Of a DNA stretch of 64,000 nucleotides, positions 1-8,963 are shown in pieces. The notes under the pieces were generated by a model. It worked only from the letters and a program-made list of their open reading frames with translations, was not told the DNA's origin and did no database searches. The translations under genes and the position numbers were made by a program. Source of the DNA: CALMEC01 sp963777565 (GTDB lineage: Bacteria > Actinomycetota > Thermoleophilia > Miltoncostaeales > Miltoncostaeaceae); the NCBI GenBank assembly GCA_963777565.1, contig CAVZQZ010000001.1, positions 1 to 64,000 on the forward strand. The letters are read 5' to 3'. The number at the start of each line of letters is the position of its first letter. Positions within the stretch are counted from its first letter, which is position 1.

Positions 1-1339
1 GCGCCTTCCACCAGTAGTTGCCCACGTTGTTGAACACCAGCGTCGGCGATGGACTGCCCACGGTCACGGTTGCCGTGTTGACCCCACCCGTGAAGGTCGG
101 ATCGGTGGACGCGGTGGTGCAGGTGTTGTTCCTCCACAACGAGTAGGTGATGGTCCCCGTAGGATCCGCGACACCACCGGTCAGGGTGGCCGTGTCGTAG
201 ACCGAGGCCGGGAGCGTCACGGTGTGGTTGCCGTCGGCCGGGAGCGGCGTGTCGGTCGCACCGGCCTCCAGGTAGAGCAGCGTGGTGAGGGTCGGGCTGA
301 AGCAGGTCTGGACGTCGCCGGCGGCGAAGTCGTACAGCGACGCCGTGGTCTCCTGCGAGGACCGGGTGTTGAAGACGAACCTGTTCACGCAGACGGGGTC
401 ACCGTTGCTGTCCACGTCGAGGTGGTTGGCGGTCAGGTCGACCGCACCCTCGTAGAACTGGTCAGCGTTGAGCGTGGTGCCTTGACCGGTCTTGTTCTGC
501 GGGGTGATCGAGCCCTTGTTGGTCGTCTGCCACGGTGTCGTGACGTTGGTGGTGTCGTTGGTGATCGCGCAGAGGTTCGCCGACCCTGTGGTGCCACACG
601 CGCCGCCGGTGTTCTGGACGCCGGACAGGGAGCCGTTCGACCCGCCGATCCACTTGTACGCCGAGATGGTCGGAGATGCTCCGCCGTTGGTGAACGCAGC
701 CACCAGCAGGATGTCGCCGTCCGTGTGGAAGCCCGTGAACGCCTTGCCGTTGCCGCCCACGCCGGTGCCGTCACAGGCCACCGAGCCGTCCTGGAGGAAC
801 CAGACACCCATGTTGTTGTTCCCGTTGGGCGCGTTCTTCTCCATTCCGAAGTACAGCAGCAGGTTCCCCGTCACGGGGTCGGTGGCCACCGCGGCGTAGG
901 CGTTCTGGATGTCGCCCTTGTCCGTCGTGTTGGCCTCGCTCTTGCAGGCCCACTGGGAGACATCGCTGATGTCCTTGCTGCCACCGCCGGTGAAGGACGA
1001 GGTGTCGCCGGTCGATCCCGGGATGAAGTCCCTCGCGAATCCGGCGTCGAAGAAGTTCGTCGGAAGCGGCGACCGCTCGACGGGTGGTGCCTGGGCATCG
1101 GTGGTCATCCTGAAGATGCTGTTCGTCGTGTTCCCCGTCGTCGACGCCCCCCAGTCGGGGGAGCTGGGCAGAGCATCGCCGTTGTCGAGGACGTTGCCGT
1201 CCAGCTCGAAGTAGGTGTTGACCGCGGCGCTCGCCGACGTGCCGATCGCCGAGAAGGACAAGGCGACGCCAAGAGCGGCGGCAATAAGCGCTGCGATGCG
1301 CGCCCGGCGTGAACGCCGAGACTGAGTGAAGAGATGCAT
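1..1339 (-). CDS. Secreted surface protein with Ig-like repeats (3' end outside window)
   Basis: This reading frame runs open from an ATG at 1339 to the left edge (446 codons seen, C-terminus missing). A GAGGGG ribosome site lies about 8 bases before the ATG. The first 40 residues form a signal peptide (Arg-rich start, then an Ala/Leu/Val core, ending in TSASA). The mature part is rich in Gly, Asn, Thr and Ser, has scattered Cys, and ends at the edge in an Ig-like stretch (TYSLWRNNTC, NYWWKA). The same kind of domain ends the neighbouring gene at 1636, so the two look like tandem paralogues. I infer an exported cell-surface or matrix protein of the actinobacterial prealbumin-like/Ig-repeat type. 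The ligand is unknown. Confidence 0.8.
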   Translation of the reverse strand, partial: MHLFTQSRRSRRARIAALIAAALGVALSFSAIGTSASAAVNTYFELDGNVLDNGDALPSSPDWGASTTGNTTNSIFRMTTDAQAPPVERSPLPTNFFDAGFARDFIPGSTGDTSSFTGGGSKDISDVSQWACKSEANTTDKGDIQNAYAAVATDPVTGNLLLYFGMEKNAPNGNNNMGVWFLQDGSVACDGTGVGGNGKAFTGFHTDGDILLVAAFTNGGASPTISAYKWIGGSNGSLSGVQNTGGACGTTGSANLCAITNDTTNVTTPWQTTNKGSITPQNKTGQGTTLNADQFYEGAVDLTANHLDVDSNGDPVCVNRFVFNTRSSQETTASLYDFAAGDVQTCFSPTLTTLLYLEAGATDTPLPADGNHTVTLPASVYDTATLTGGVADPTGTITYSLWRNNTCTTASTDPTFTGGVNTATVTVGSPSPTLVFNNVGNYWWKA

Positions 1340-1567
1340 GTGAAAGCCCCCTCGGCCTGACGCGGCGCACGGTGCACCGTCGTCGCCCGGCTGTCCCGAG
1401 ACCCCCAGTCCGGGTCTGTGCGCATCACCCCAGGGTCCGGGGGCCGACACCGCACGCTCTGACAATGCGCGCCCGTCGGGCACTCAGACAATGACGAGGT
1501 ATGTCTGACCCATGTGGGCCTGCGCCTCTGCACTCCCTTGTCGGCATGTCCCGCAAAAAGGTGACAA

Positions 1568-1591
1568 TGCCCCGGTCCGGAGACCGGGGCA
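1568..1591 (-). terminator. Intrinsic terminator of the 1636-3679 gene
   Basis: A perfect 10-bp stem (TGCCCCGGTC / GACCGGGGCA) encloses a 4-base loop. It sits 45 bases past the stop codon at 1636. On the minus strand it is followed by TTGTCACCTTTTT, an imperfect T-tract. Confidence 0.7.
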
Positions 1592-1635
1592 CTGCCATCC
1601 GGGTCAGCCCGAACGGGCCAGCCCGGTCCGCTTTG

Positions 1636-3679
1636 TCAGTTGGCGGCTGCGAAGTCGTCCCGGTTGTGGTCCTTCGCGCTGATCTGGGTCACCTCGTCCC
1701 CGCAGGCTGTCGTGAACGCGTCGTTGTAGGAGTCACCCGAGTAGTGGACTCGCCAGTAGTAGGTCCCACTGTCGTCGACCGTGATACCTGTGGTCGTGCT
1801 GGCGACTCCTGCGAAGATCGTGGTGTCCTGCTCGGAGTTCACCAACGTCGAGCACGAGTCGTCCGAGTAGAGACTGAACGTCACCGATGCCGCCGGAGAC
1901 CCACCGGCGCGAAGGCCGCTGATGGTCAGCTCGTCGTGCAACGTCCACTTCTGGCTGGTCGTGCCGGACGGTGACGCCTTCGCGTCGTTGTTGGTGATCG
2001 TGCAGGTGACCGTGCCACCGAGAGGAACGACGAGATCCGTGCAGTTGCCCGCCGAGTTGAGACTGTTGCCGTACGTCGTGGTGTACCCGGAGATAGGCAG
2101 GCCATCCTCGACGACCGAGTAGGAACCGGCGTCCACCGTGAGCTCGTTGGTTCCATCCGCCTCGAACGTCACGGCGGACCCGTCGTCGACCTTGAACGCG
2201 AAGTCGTCCTTCGACGCCGTGCCACCGTTGTCGTTGGTCACGATCTTCCGGACGATCAGCGTCCCGGGGTTGTCGTTGTTGGTGATCGTGCAGGTGACGC
2301 TGCCACCGGCGGGCACCACGAGGTTCGTGCAGTCGGTGCTCGCGTTGATGCTGTTGGCATACGTCGTGGTGTACCCGGAGATCGGCACACCGACCTCCGC
2401 CACCGTGTACGTGCCGGGGAGAACGCTCCTCGAGCTACCGCCGCTCTCGAACGCCGTGGCGGTGCCGTTGTTGACCGTGAACGAGAAGCTCTCCACGGTG
2501 CGGCTCCCTCCGTCGTCGTTGGTGAGCACCTTGCGCACCGTCAACGTGCCCGGCTGCAAGGTGTTGGTGATGACGCACTCCGTCGTCTCCCCCGCGATGA
2601 CCGGGAACGCCGAGTCGATGGTTCCACCGCTGCTCGAGAACAGCGTGAAGATGGTGTCGTCCTCCGTGGTGCAGACCACGGAGGTCTCGTCGTAGGGGGT
2701 CGTGCTGGCGTCGAACGACTCGACCAGGTCGTAGTTGGTCCCCGCGATGAGGTCCACGACCGTTTCGGTGTCGCCGTCGCTCGTGAGTGTCCCGGTGGCC
2801 GAGGTCAGCTCCGTACCGGAGTAGTCGTCCGCGGCGTACCGAATCGCGCTGGCGTTGGTCCGGTCGAGCGTGTAGCCGAAGCTACCGCTGCCGCCTGCGG
2901 GGCTGGTCACCTTGGTGATCTTCACGGATCCGCAGTTGGAGATGTTGACCAGGGAGGAGACGTCACTCAGGACCGTGTCCTTGTAGTCGGCCGTGTCGCC
3001 GCCCGTCACGGTGCCCGGGATCACGTTCCCGTAGGTCAGGCACTGCGAGGTCGCGTGGCTGAAGACAGTGTCCGTCAGATTGACGGCGCCTTCACCGCGG
3101 TACCCGTTGGTGCTGACCTTTGCCTGGGCGTTGCCGTCCGCCGTCAGCTCATCGCCTGGCGAAAGAACCAGCTTCCCGGAGGCGTCCTCCGACCACGTGC
3201 GCAGGATGATCTTCACGGTGCTGCCGACCTGGTCCCAGACCAGGATGAAGTCGCCGGCCTGACGGTTGGCCCACGGGTTGCAGTACGCGATCAGGTCGGC
3301 GGCGCTGTTCGCGTAGTCGCAGACCGACGGCGCCTCGTCCTGCATGAACTCGTACATGATCACGCCGCTGCCCTTGCTGGAGTCGCGCTCCCAGCCGAGG
3401 TAGAGCCAGCTGTCGCCGTCCGAGTCCTTCCTGGTGTCGAGCCAGATGTTGCGCAGGTCCACCTGGGCGTTCGGGTTCGTCGTCCCCAGCATGGGCGGCG
3501 CGGCGGTGTGGATGACGCCGAGCTTCGTGGCGTCGAGTTGAGCGGACCGAGCTCCTGCACGTTGCCGGACGGATCCGGGAAGTTCGAAGTGCCACTGTCC
3601 GGGACGATTCCGTCGATGCTGAGACGGCGGCACCGTCCCTGCCTGCGCGGGTCCGGTGAGCGCCAACCCGGAAGCCGCG
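1636..3679 (-). pseudogene. Secreted prealbumin-like repeat surface protein, 5' end lost and frameshifted
   Basis: The main frame encodes about 630 residues: an N-terminal domain (WLYLGWERDSSKGSG, NPWANRQAGDF), a central Cys-containing domain, two tandem prealbumin/SpaA-like repeats of 96 residues (PGTLTVRKVLTND ... VTCTITNND), and a C-terminal Ig-like domain. The repeats are visible as a 288-bp DNA period (for example at 1993 and 2281). Near the N-terminus, residues that look like the end of a signal peptide (GLALTGPAQA) are in one frame. The next block (SIDGIVPDSGTSNFPDPSG, QELGPLNST) is in another, and the frame returns near 3535. Two compensating single-base indels (about 3615 and 3535) explain this. 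No ATG or GTG start exists: the signal peptide runs directly into topoisomerase coding sequence at about 3680. The original protein was probably an exported, wall-associated repeat protein. Confidence 0.7.
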
Positions 3680-4252
3680 ACCGTCGGACCCGGCCTTGGT
3701 TGTCGCGGCGCGCGTGGCGTTCATGCCCACGAGCCAGTCCGCCTCGCTGCGTGCCCGGGCCGCCTCCTCGAGTGGAAGCATCTCCTCGTCGTCGCGAAGG
3801 TGCTCGAATGCGTCGCGAATGGCCTGGGCCGTCATGGACGAGAACCACGCCCGCTTCACCGGCTTCTCACGTGCCTTCTTCGGAGCCGTCTCGAGGATGA
3901 GCTTGAAGATGAGCTCGCCCTCGCGTCCGGCGTCGCATGCGTTGACGATCACGTCGACATCGTCGGACGTCATGTACTTGTGGAGTGCTTTGAGCTGCTT
4001 GCCCGCCTTCACGTCCCGGGCCTGGTATTTGAACGCGCCGGGGATGATGGGCAGGTCCTCGTACTTCCACTTCTTGTAGCGCTCGTCGTACTGGTCCGGG
4101 TCGACCTGCTCGACGAGGTGCCCGATGGCGAATCCGACGACCGCGGAGTCGCTCTCGTAGAAGTCGCCGGCCTTGGCGAACTTTCCGGGCAGCGCCGTCG
4201 ACACGTCGCGGGCGACGGAGGGCTTCTCGCAGATGATCAGTGACCGAGCCAT
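3680..4252 (-). pseudogene. topB: DNA topoisomerase III, N-terminal TOPRIM fragment
   Basis: The ATG at 4252 begins a clear type IA topoisomerase of the TopB family: MARSLIICEKPSVA with the first TOPRIM acidic residue, then CDAGREGELI (residues 106-115) with the metal-binding acidic residues, then the ADWLVGMNATRA stretch. The family is normally 600-900 residues, but similarity ends near residue 191 (KAGSDG). The catalytic Tyr region, the toroid domains and any zinc domains are absent, and the reading frame continues into shadow sequence of the surface-protein gene. As it stands the product could not cleave DNA. It is either a real deletion/fusion or a misassembly. Confidence 0.85.
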
Positions 4253-4372
4253 CGGCCGGCGAGGGTAGCACCATTGCCACCGAATTCGTCAAGCGGCTCT
4301 CCGGCGTCTCCTCGAACCACGGGGCCCCCGACGTGTGCCGGGACATTGCGTCCCGGCGACGACGCGAAGGCG

Positions 4373-4876
4373 CTACCGCCGGTTCTTGCGGCGCATGCCG
4401 GACGCCTTCATTCGCTGCATTCGCACGCCGACGCGCTCCGCGAAGGCCCCCTCCGGCGGGACCGCGCCGATCTGTCGCCCGAGATCGGTGAGGTCGTAGT
4501 AGAGCCGGAAGCTGACGACCTCCCCGTCCCTCACCTCGGTGTGCGTCATGCCGCGGCTTCCGCCCCGAACGAGCGAGGGGGCGAAACCGGGAGGCTCGAG
4601 CGGCCCGGTATGCGTCGCGGTCGCGGTCCACAGGATCGCGACACGGTTACCGTCGTCCGAGTGCAGGCGGTCGAGCTCGGTGACCGTGAGGTCGGGAAAT
4701 GCCCGGAACAGACGCGTGTAGTCGGCGCGTATCGCCTCCGGCCCGATGCCGTCCGGCGTCGACGGCGTGTCGATTTTCGCATCCGGCGCGAAGAGCGCCG
4801 CGACCGCGTCGGGATCATGCCGGTTGACCGCAGCGAGTTGGCGCGTCGCGACGTCGTTCGTCTCGGCGAGTCCCAT
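4373..4876 (-). CDS. SnoaL-like (NTF2-fold) ester cyclase family protein
   Basis: This 167-residue protein begins at the ATG at 4876, chosen because GGGAGGG lies 6 bases upstream and similarity starts there. It has the SnoaL-like pattern: an N-terminal helix (ATRQLAAVNRHDPDAVAALF), APDAKIDTP, an AFPDLTV segment, and a C-terminal strand ending FRLYYDLTDLGRQIG. Relatives are small alpha+beta-barrel proteins including polyketide cyclases and many of unknown substrate, so no reaction can be assigned. The last 15 residues are basic (KASGMRRKNRR), which is unusual for the family. A TTGACA-type promoter lies just upstream. Confidence 0.75.
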   Translation of the reverse strand: MGLAETNDVATRQLAAVNRHDPDAVAALFAPDAKIDTPSTPDGIGPEAIRADYTRLFRAFPDLTVTELDRLHSDDGNRVAILWTATATHTGPLEPPGFAPSLVRGGSRGMTHTEVRDGEVVSFRLYYDLTDLGRQIGAVPPEGAFAERVGVRMQRMKASGMRRKNRR

Positions 4877-4901
4877 TTCGTCCCTCCCGTGGTTGCGTGA
4901 A

Positions 4902-4930
4902 AACAGAACACGGCGTCTGTTTCGTGTCAA
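4902..4930 (-). promoter_or_regulatory. Sigma-70-type promoter of the SnoaL-like gene
   Basis: On the minus strand a perfect TTGACA (-35, 4930-4925) is followed after exactly 17 bases by TCTGTT (-10, 4907-4902). This would start transcription about 20 bases before the ATG at 4876, with the ribosome site included in the leader. Confidence 0.5.
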
Positions 4931-5000
4931 GGACGCCGACGGGTTGTCTCGTCGAGTAGAACCCGCTGTCGAGTGAACGGCCGGGCGAATCGGCTCTGCC

Positions 5001-6029
<1,029 letters not shown>

Positions 6030-6113
6030 GCCGGGAGCGTACCGATCGGCGACGCGGATCACAGCCGCGCCCGGCTGTCCCCCGGCGTAATGCACCGTTT
6101 CGATTTGAGCGTG

Positions 6114-6875
6114 TCAATTCAGGTGCGCGGCGACGGCGGCACCCGTCTCCGCGAGCGCGTCCCACATGACCGAGTGGCTCCCGGGCACGCGCGTCACCGT
6201 CAGGTTGGCACCCAGGGCGCCGCGCAGGAGCTCCTCCTGCCGGTCGTCGACGATCCCGTTCTCGGCGCGCACCAGGAGCGTCGCGCACCCGGTGGGCAGG
6301 GCCGGCGTGCGGGACATCTCGCCGTAGGCCGCCACGACGGCGCTTCGGGAGACCCGATACCGGAGGCGTCCGTCCTCGCCCTGCTCGAGCGCCTCGGACA
6401 TGTCGTCTTCGAGCATCGGCCTGGGCGTGTGGGCGAGCATCGCGAGCCGGGCGTCGATCGCCTCGTCGGCGGTCGCGAACGAGACGTCCTGGCGGGTCTC
6501 GTCGGCGAAGCGTCCGGCCACGCCGGGCGTCATCTGAATCGCCGGGTCGAGGAGCACGAGGCGCCGGGTGCGCTCGGGGTCGGACGCCGCAAGCTCGAGC
6601 GCGAGGCGCCCGCCGAAGCTGAAGCCCACGAGATCGATCTCGCCGTCGACCTCGGCGGCGAGGCTCTCGCGGACGTCGTCGAGATACGTGTCGAGGTTCC
6701 AGGGCGGATCCCACGACGAGCGGCCGTGGCCGCGCAGGTCGAAGGCGAGCACCTCGCGCGCGGCGAGGGCCGTCTCCGCGAGGCGCCGGAAGCGTCCGCC
6801 GTGGCCCATGACCCCGTGCAGGCAGATGACCGGGCGCCCGGTCGACCCGCCCCATCGGTGCACGTAGAGCCGCAT
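6114..6875 (-). CDS. Alpha/beta-fold hydrolase
   Basis: This 253-residue protein has the full alpha/beta-hydrolase layout. The oxyanion-hole motif LHGVMGHGG is near residue 20, the nucleophile elbow GFSFGG near 83 (Ser), an acidic residue lies in the NGIVDD region, and the catalytic His is in PGSHSVMWD near the end. A variable cap lies between residues 115 and 190. Size and motifs fit esterases, haloalkane-dehalogenase-like and ring-cleavage hydrolases, so the substrate cannot be named. It is transcribed with the downstream phosphofructokinase, 84 bases apart, and is divergent from the pseudouridine genes. Confidence 0.85.
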   Translation of the reverse strand: MRLYVHRWGGSTGRPVICLHGVMGHGGRFRRLAETALAAREVLAFDLRGHGRSSWDPPWNLDTYLDDVRESLAAEVDGEIDLVGFSFGGRLALELAASDPERTRRLVLLDPAIQMTPGVAGRFADETRQDVSFATADEAIDARLAMLAHTPRPMLEDDMSEALEQGEDGRLRYRVSRSAVVAAYGEMSRTPALPTGCATLLVRAENGIVDDRQEELLRGALGANLTVTRVPGSHSVMWDALAETGAAVAAHLN

Positions 6876-6934
6876 CGAGTGGACGATATCGGCGGGCGGT
6901 CATTACCGGTGGCGGCAGGTGAGAGGATCGCCGG

Positions 6935-7768
6935 GTGGTGATCTGCACCCTCGGCGACCTGCTGCTGGACGTGATCGTGCGGCTGCGAGCGCCGCTCGCA
7001 CGCGGGGGGGACGCCCCGGCCGAGACCCTGATCGGCCCGGGCGGCCAGGCCGCGAACGTGGCGGCCTGGGTCGCGCACCTCGGCGGCACGGCCCGGTTCG
7101 TCGGCGTGCGCTCGGGCGATGCGGCCGGCATGCTCGTCGCCGGTGAGCTCGAGCGCAGGGGCGTGGCGCTCTCCGGCCCCAGGGTCCCGGCGGGCACGGG
7201 CACGGTGGTCGCACTCGTCGACGGCGAGGGGGAGCGCACGATGGCCACCGACCGCGGCGTCGCGACCGAGCTGCGCGCCGAGGATCTCACCGCGGCGTGG
7301 TTCAGCGGCTGCGACCGGCTGCACCTGTCGGGCTACAGCCTCTTGCGCTCGCCGATCGACGGCGCGGCGCGCCGCGCCGCCCGGGAAGCTCGTGCGGCGG
7401 GGGCGAGGGTCAGCGTCGACCTCTCGTCGTGGAGCGCGATCCGCGACTTCGGGCCGCCGGCGTTCCGTGAGCGCCTCGCCGTGATCGCCCCCGACGTGGT
7501 GTTCGCGAACGAGAAGGAGCTCGAGGTGATGGGGGAGCAGCCGCAGGCGCCGGTGCTGGTGATCAAGCGCGGATCCGAGGGGTGTGAGGTGCGGTGGCCG
7601 GGTGGGCGGGAGGTCCTGCTCGCAGTCCCCGCCACCGTGGTCGACACGACCGGCGCCGGTGACGCCTTCGCGGCGGGCTTCCTGCTCGGCGACTCCGCGA
7701 GCGACGCCGCCGAACGGGGCCTCGCCGCAGCCGCCGAGTGCGTCGCGACGGTCGGGGCGATGCCGTGA
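6935..7768 (+). CDS. psuK: PfkB-family sugar kinase, probable pseudouridine kinase
   Basis: This 277-residue ribokinase-like protein starts at GTG 6935, with GAGAGG about 10 bases upstream. The N-terminal substrate motif GPGGQAANVAAW and the C-terminal PfkB signature DTTGAGDAFAAGF, with the catalytic Asp, are both present. The four-base overlap (GTGA) with a pseudouridine-5'-phosphate glycosidase gene downstream argues that it phosphorylates pseudouridine to pseudouridine 5'-phosphate, the first step of pseudouridine breakdown. The substrate call rests on this pairing; ribose or adenosine cannot be excluded from the protein alone. Confidence 0.8.
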   Translation: MVICTLGDLLLDVIVRLRAPLARGGDAPAETLIGPGGQAANVAAWVAHLGGTARFVGVRSGDAAGMLVAGELERRGVALSGPRVPAGTGTVVALVDGEGERTMATDRGVATELRAEDLTAAWFSGCDRLHLSGYSLLRSPIDGAARRAAREARAAGARVSVDLSSWSAIRDFGPPAFRERLAVIAPDVVFANEKELEVMGEQPQAPVLVIKRGSEGCEVRWPGGREVLLAVPATVVDTTGAGDAFAAGFLLGDSASDAAERGLAAAAECVATVGAMP

Positions 7769-8667
7769 ACGAGCTCATCAGGATCGCGCCGGAGGTCCAG
7801 GAGGCGCTCGATGGGGGCGGGTCCGTCGTCGCCCTCGAGACGACCCTCGTCGCGCACGGCTTCCCACACCCCGAGGGGGCCGCCGTGGGTGCGGCGTCGG
7901 AGATGGCCGTGCGAGCGGCGGGTGCCGTGCCGGCCACGATCGGCGTGGCGGACGGCGTCGTGCGCGTCGGGCTCACGGAGGCCGAGGTCGAGCGCTTCGG
8001 GACCGCGGGGCCCTCAGCCCGAAAGCTGGGGCCGAGGGATCTCGCGGTCTGCGCGGTGCAAGGGGCGCTTGGCGCCACGACGGTGGGGGGGACGCTCGCG
8101 GTGTGCCGTGCCGTCGGTATCCGCGTGATGGGAACCGGCGGTCTCGGCGGCGTCCACCGCGGCTACCCGGATCCGCCGGACGTCTCGGCGGACCTGGGCG
8201 AACTCGCCCGCACGCCGGCGCTGGTCGTGAGCGCGGGCATCAAGTCGCTGTTGGACGTGCCCGCGACATGCGAAGTGCTCGAGACGATGGGGGTGCCGGT
8301 CATCGGCTGGCGCACCGACACGCTGCCGCTGTTCTACTCGGCGCACGGCGGGCCCCCCGTTGCGGCCCGGGTCGAGTCGGCCGGTGAGGCCGCAGGCGTC
8401 GCGCTCGCGCACTGGGCGTTGGGCGGGGCAGGGCTCATGCTCGCCCGCCCACCCGACGTGTCCTTCGATGACGTCGAGCCGCTCATCGAGGAGGCGCTCG
8501 CCGAGGCGCAGCGCCAGGGGGTTCTCGGGCAGGCGGTCACCCCGTTCGTCTTGGCGACGCTGCACGAGCGCAGCGGGGGTCGCACCCTCGCGGCGAATCG
8601 CGCCCTCGTCATCGCGAACGCCGGCTTGGCGGGGGACGTCGCGGTCAGGGTCTCGCGTGCCCCATGA
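7765..8667 (+). CDS. psuG: Pseudouridine-5'-phosphate glycosidase
   Basis: This 300-residue protein starts at GTG 7765, overlapping the kinase stop. It converts pseudouridine 5'-phosphate reversibly to uracil and ribose 5-phosphate. Family blocks are clear: VALETTLVAHGFPHPEG near the start, ATIGV, the KLGPRDLAV block with the conserved Lys, GATTVGGTL, and VMGTGGLGGVHRG. SAGIKSLLDVPATCEVLETMG and GRTLAANRALVIANA also match. Length matches the family (about 300). Together with the upstream kinase it forms a two-gene operon for recycling pseudouridine from RNA turnover. Confidence 0.93.
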   Translation: MNELIRIAPEVQEALDGGGSVVALETTLVAHGFPHPEGAAVGAASEMAVRAAGAVPATIGVADGVVRVGLTEAEVERFGTAGPSARKLGPRDLAVCAVQGALGATTVGGTLAVCRAVGIRVMGTGGLGGVHRGYPDPPDVSADLGELARTPALVVSAGIKSLLDVPATCEVLETMGVPVIGWRTDTLPLFYSAHGGPPVAARVESAGEAAGVALAHWALGGAGLMLARPPDVSFDDVEPLIEEALAEAQRQGVLGQAVTPFVLATLHERSGGRTLAANRALVIANAGLAGDVAVRVSRAP

Positions 8668-8880
8668 GGTGCGCTTCACCCTGGACCGCCCTCATCCGTC
8701 ATCTATGACTTTTTCACGGAATTTCCTTCGTTTGTCCAAAGAAAAAGCCCGTCGGATGGGGCCTGATTGGGGTATTCGCCCCAAGCACGGGGTGGCTCGT
8801 CGCTCATAGGTTTCTCCCCACTGGGGAACCGAACGCGAAGGAGGCTTCCACCATGGCGCGCGCTGTCTAACTTCATACTG

Positions 8881-8917
8881 ATTCCGTCGGGTGCACACCG
8901 GCGGGAATAGCTTTTTT
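8881..8917 (+). terminator. Intrinsic terminator upstream of the HD-GYP gene
   Basis: ATTCC-GTCGG pairs with CCGGC-G-GGAAT (10 bp, one bulged G) around a 7-base loop, followed by AGCTTTTTT. It either ends the psuK-psuG transcript 214 bases past psuG or acts as an attenuator for the HD-GYP gene. Confidence 0.7.
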
Positions 8918-8958
8918 CAGGTCTGGGCCTCGGTTGCCGATATAGGTAATCGAGGCCC
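8917..8958 (+). promoter_or_regulatory. Sigma-28-like promoter overlapping a 14-bp hairpin
   Basis: TCAGGTCT (8917-8924), 11 bases, then GCCGATAT (8936-8943) matches the FliA/WhiG layout TAAAGTTT-N11-GCCGATAA at 5 of 8 and 7 of 8 positions. The -10 lies within a 14-bp inverted repeat: GGGCCTCGGTTGCC at 8925-8938 pairs with 8945-8958, with two G-T pairs and a 6-base loop. The right arm contains the GAGG ribosome site. Whether this acts as a promoter, a translational hairpin or both is not settled. Confidence 0.4.
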
Positions 8959-8963
8959 TTTCA

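Larger units (their letters stand above)
8668..8963 (+). other. 296-base intergenic region with several hairpins, no gene
   Basis: No convincing ORF is present. The region holds small hairpins (TCCCCACTGGGGA at 8814-8826; GGGGTATTCGCCCC near 8770), a strong intrinsic terminator at 8881-8917, and a 14-bp hairpin at 8925-8958 that contains both a sigma-28-like -10 element and the GAGG ribosome site of the HD-GYP gene. I could not match the 8740-8880 segment to a riboswitch class I know, including both c-di-GMP classes. Confidence 0.5.

Noticed and set aside
224..1312. Long plus-strand ORF of 362 codons
   Set aside because: It is a shadow of the minus-strand secreted protein gene: biased Arg/Val/Gly composition, no domain, while the minus frame has a signal peptide and Ig-like motifs.
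8739..8880. c-di-GMP-I, c-di-GMP-II or ydaO (c-di-AMP) riboswitch upstream of the HD-GYP gene
   Set aside because: The conserved core sequences and tetraloop/receptor features of these classes are not present.
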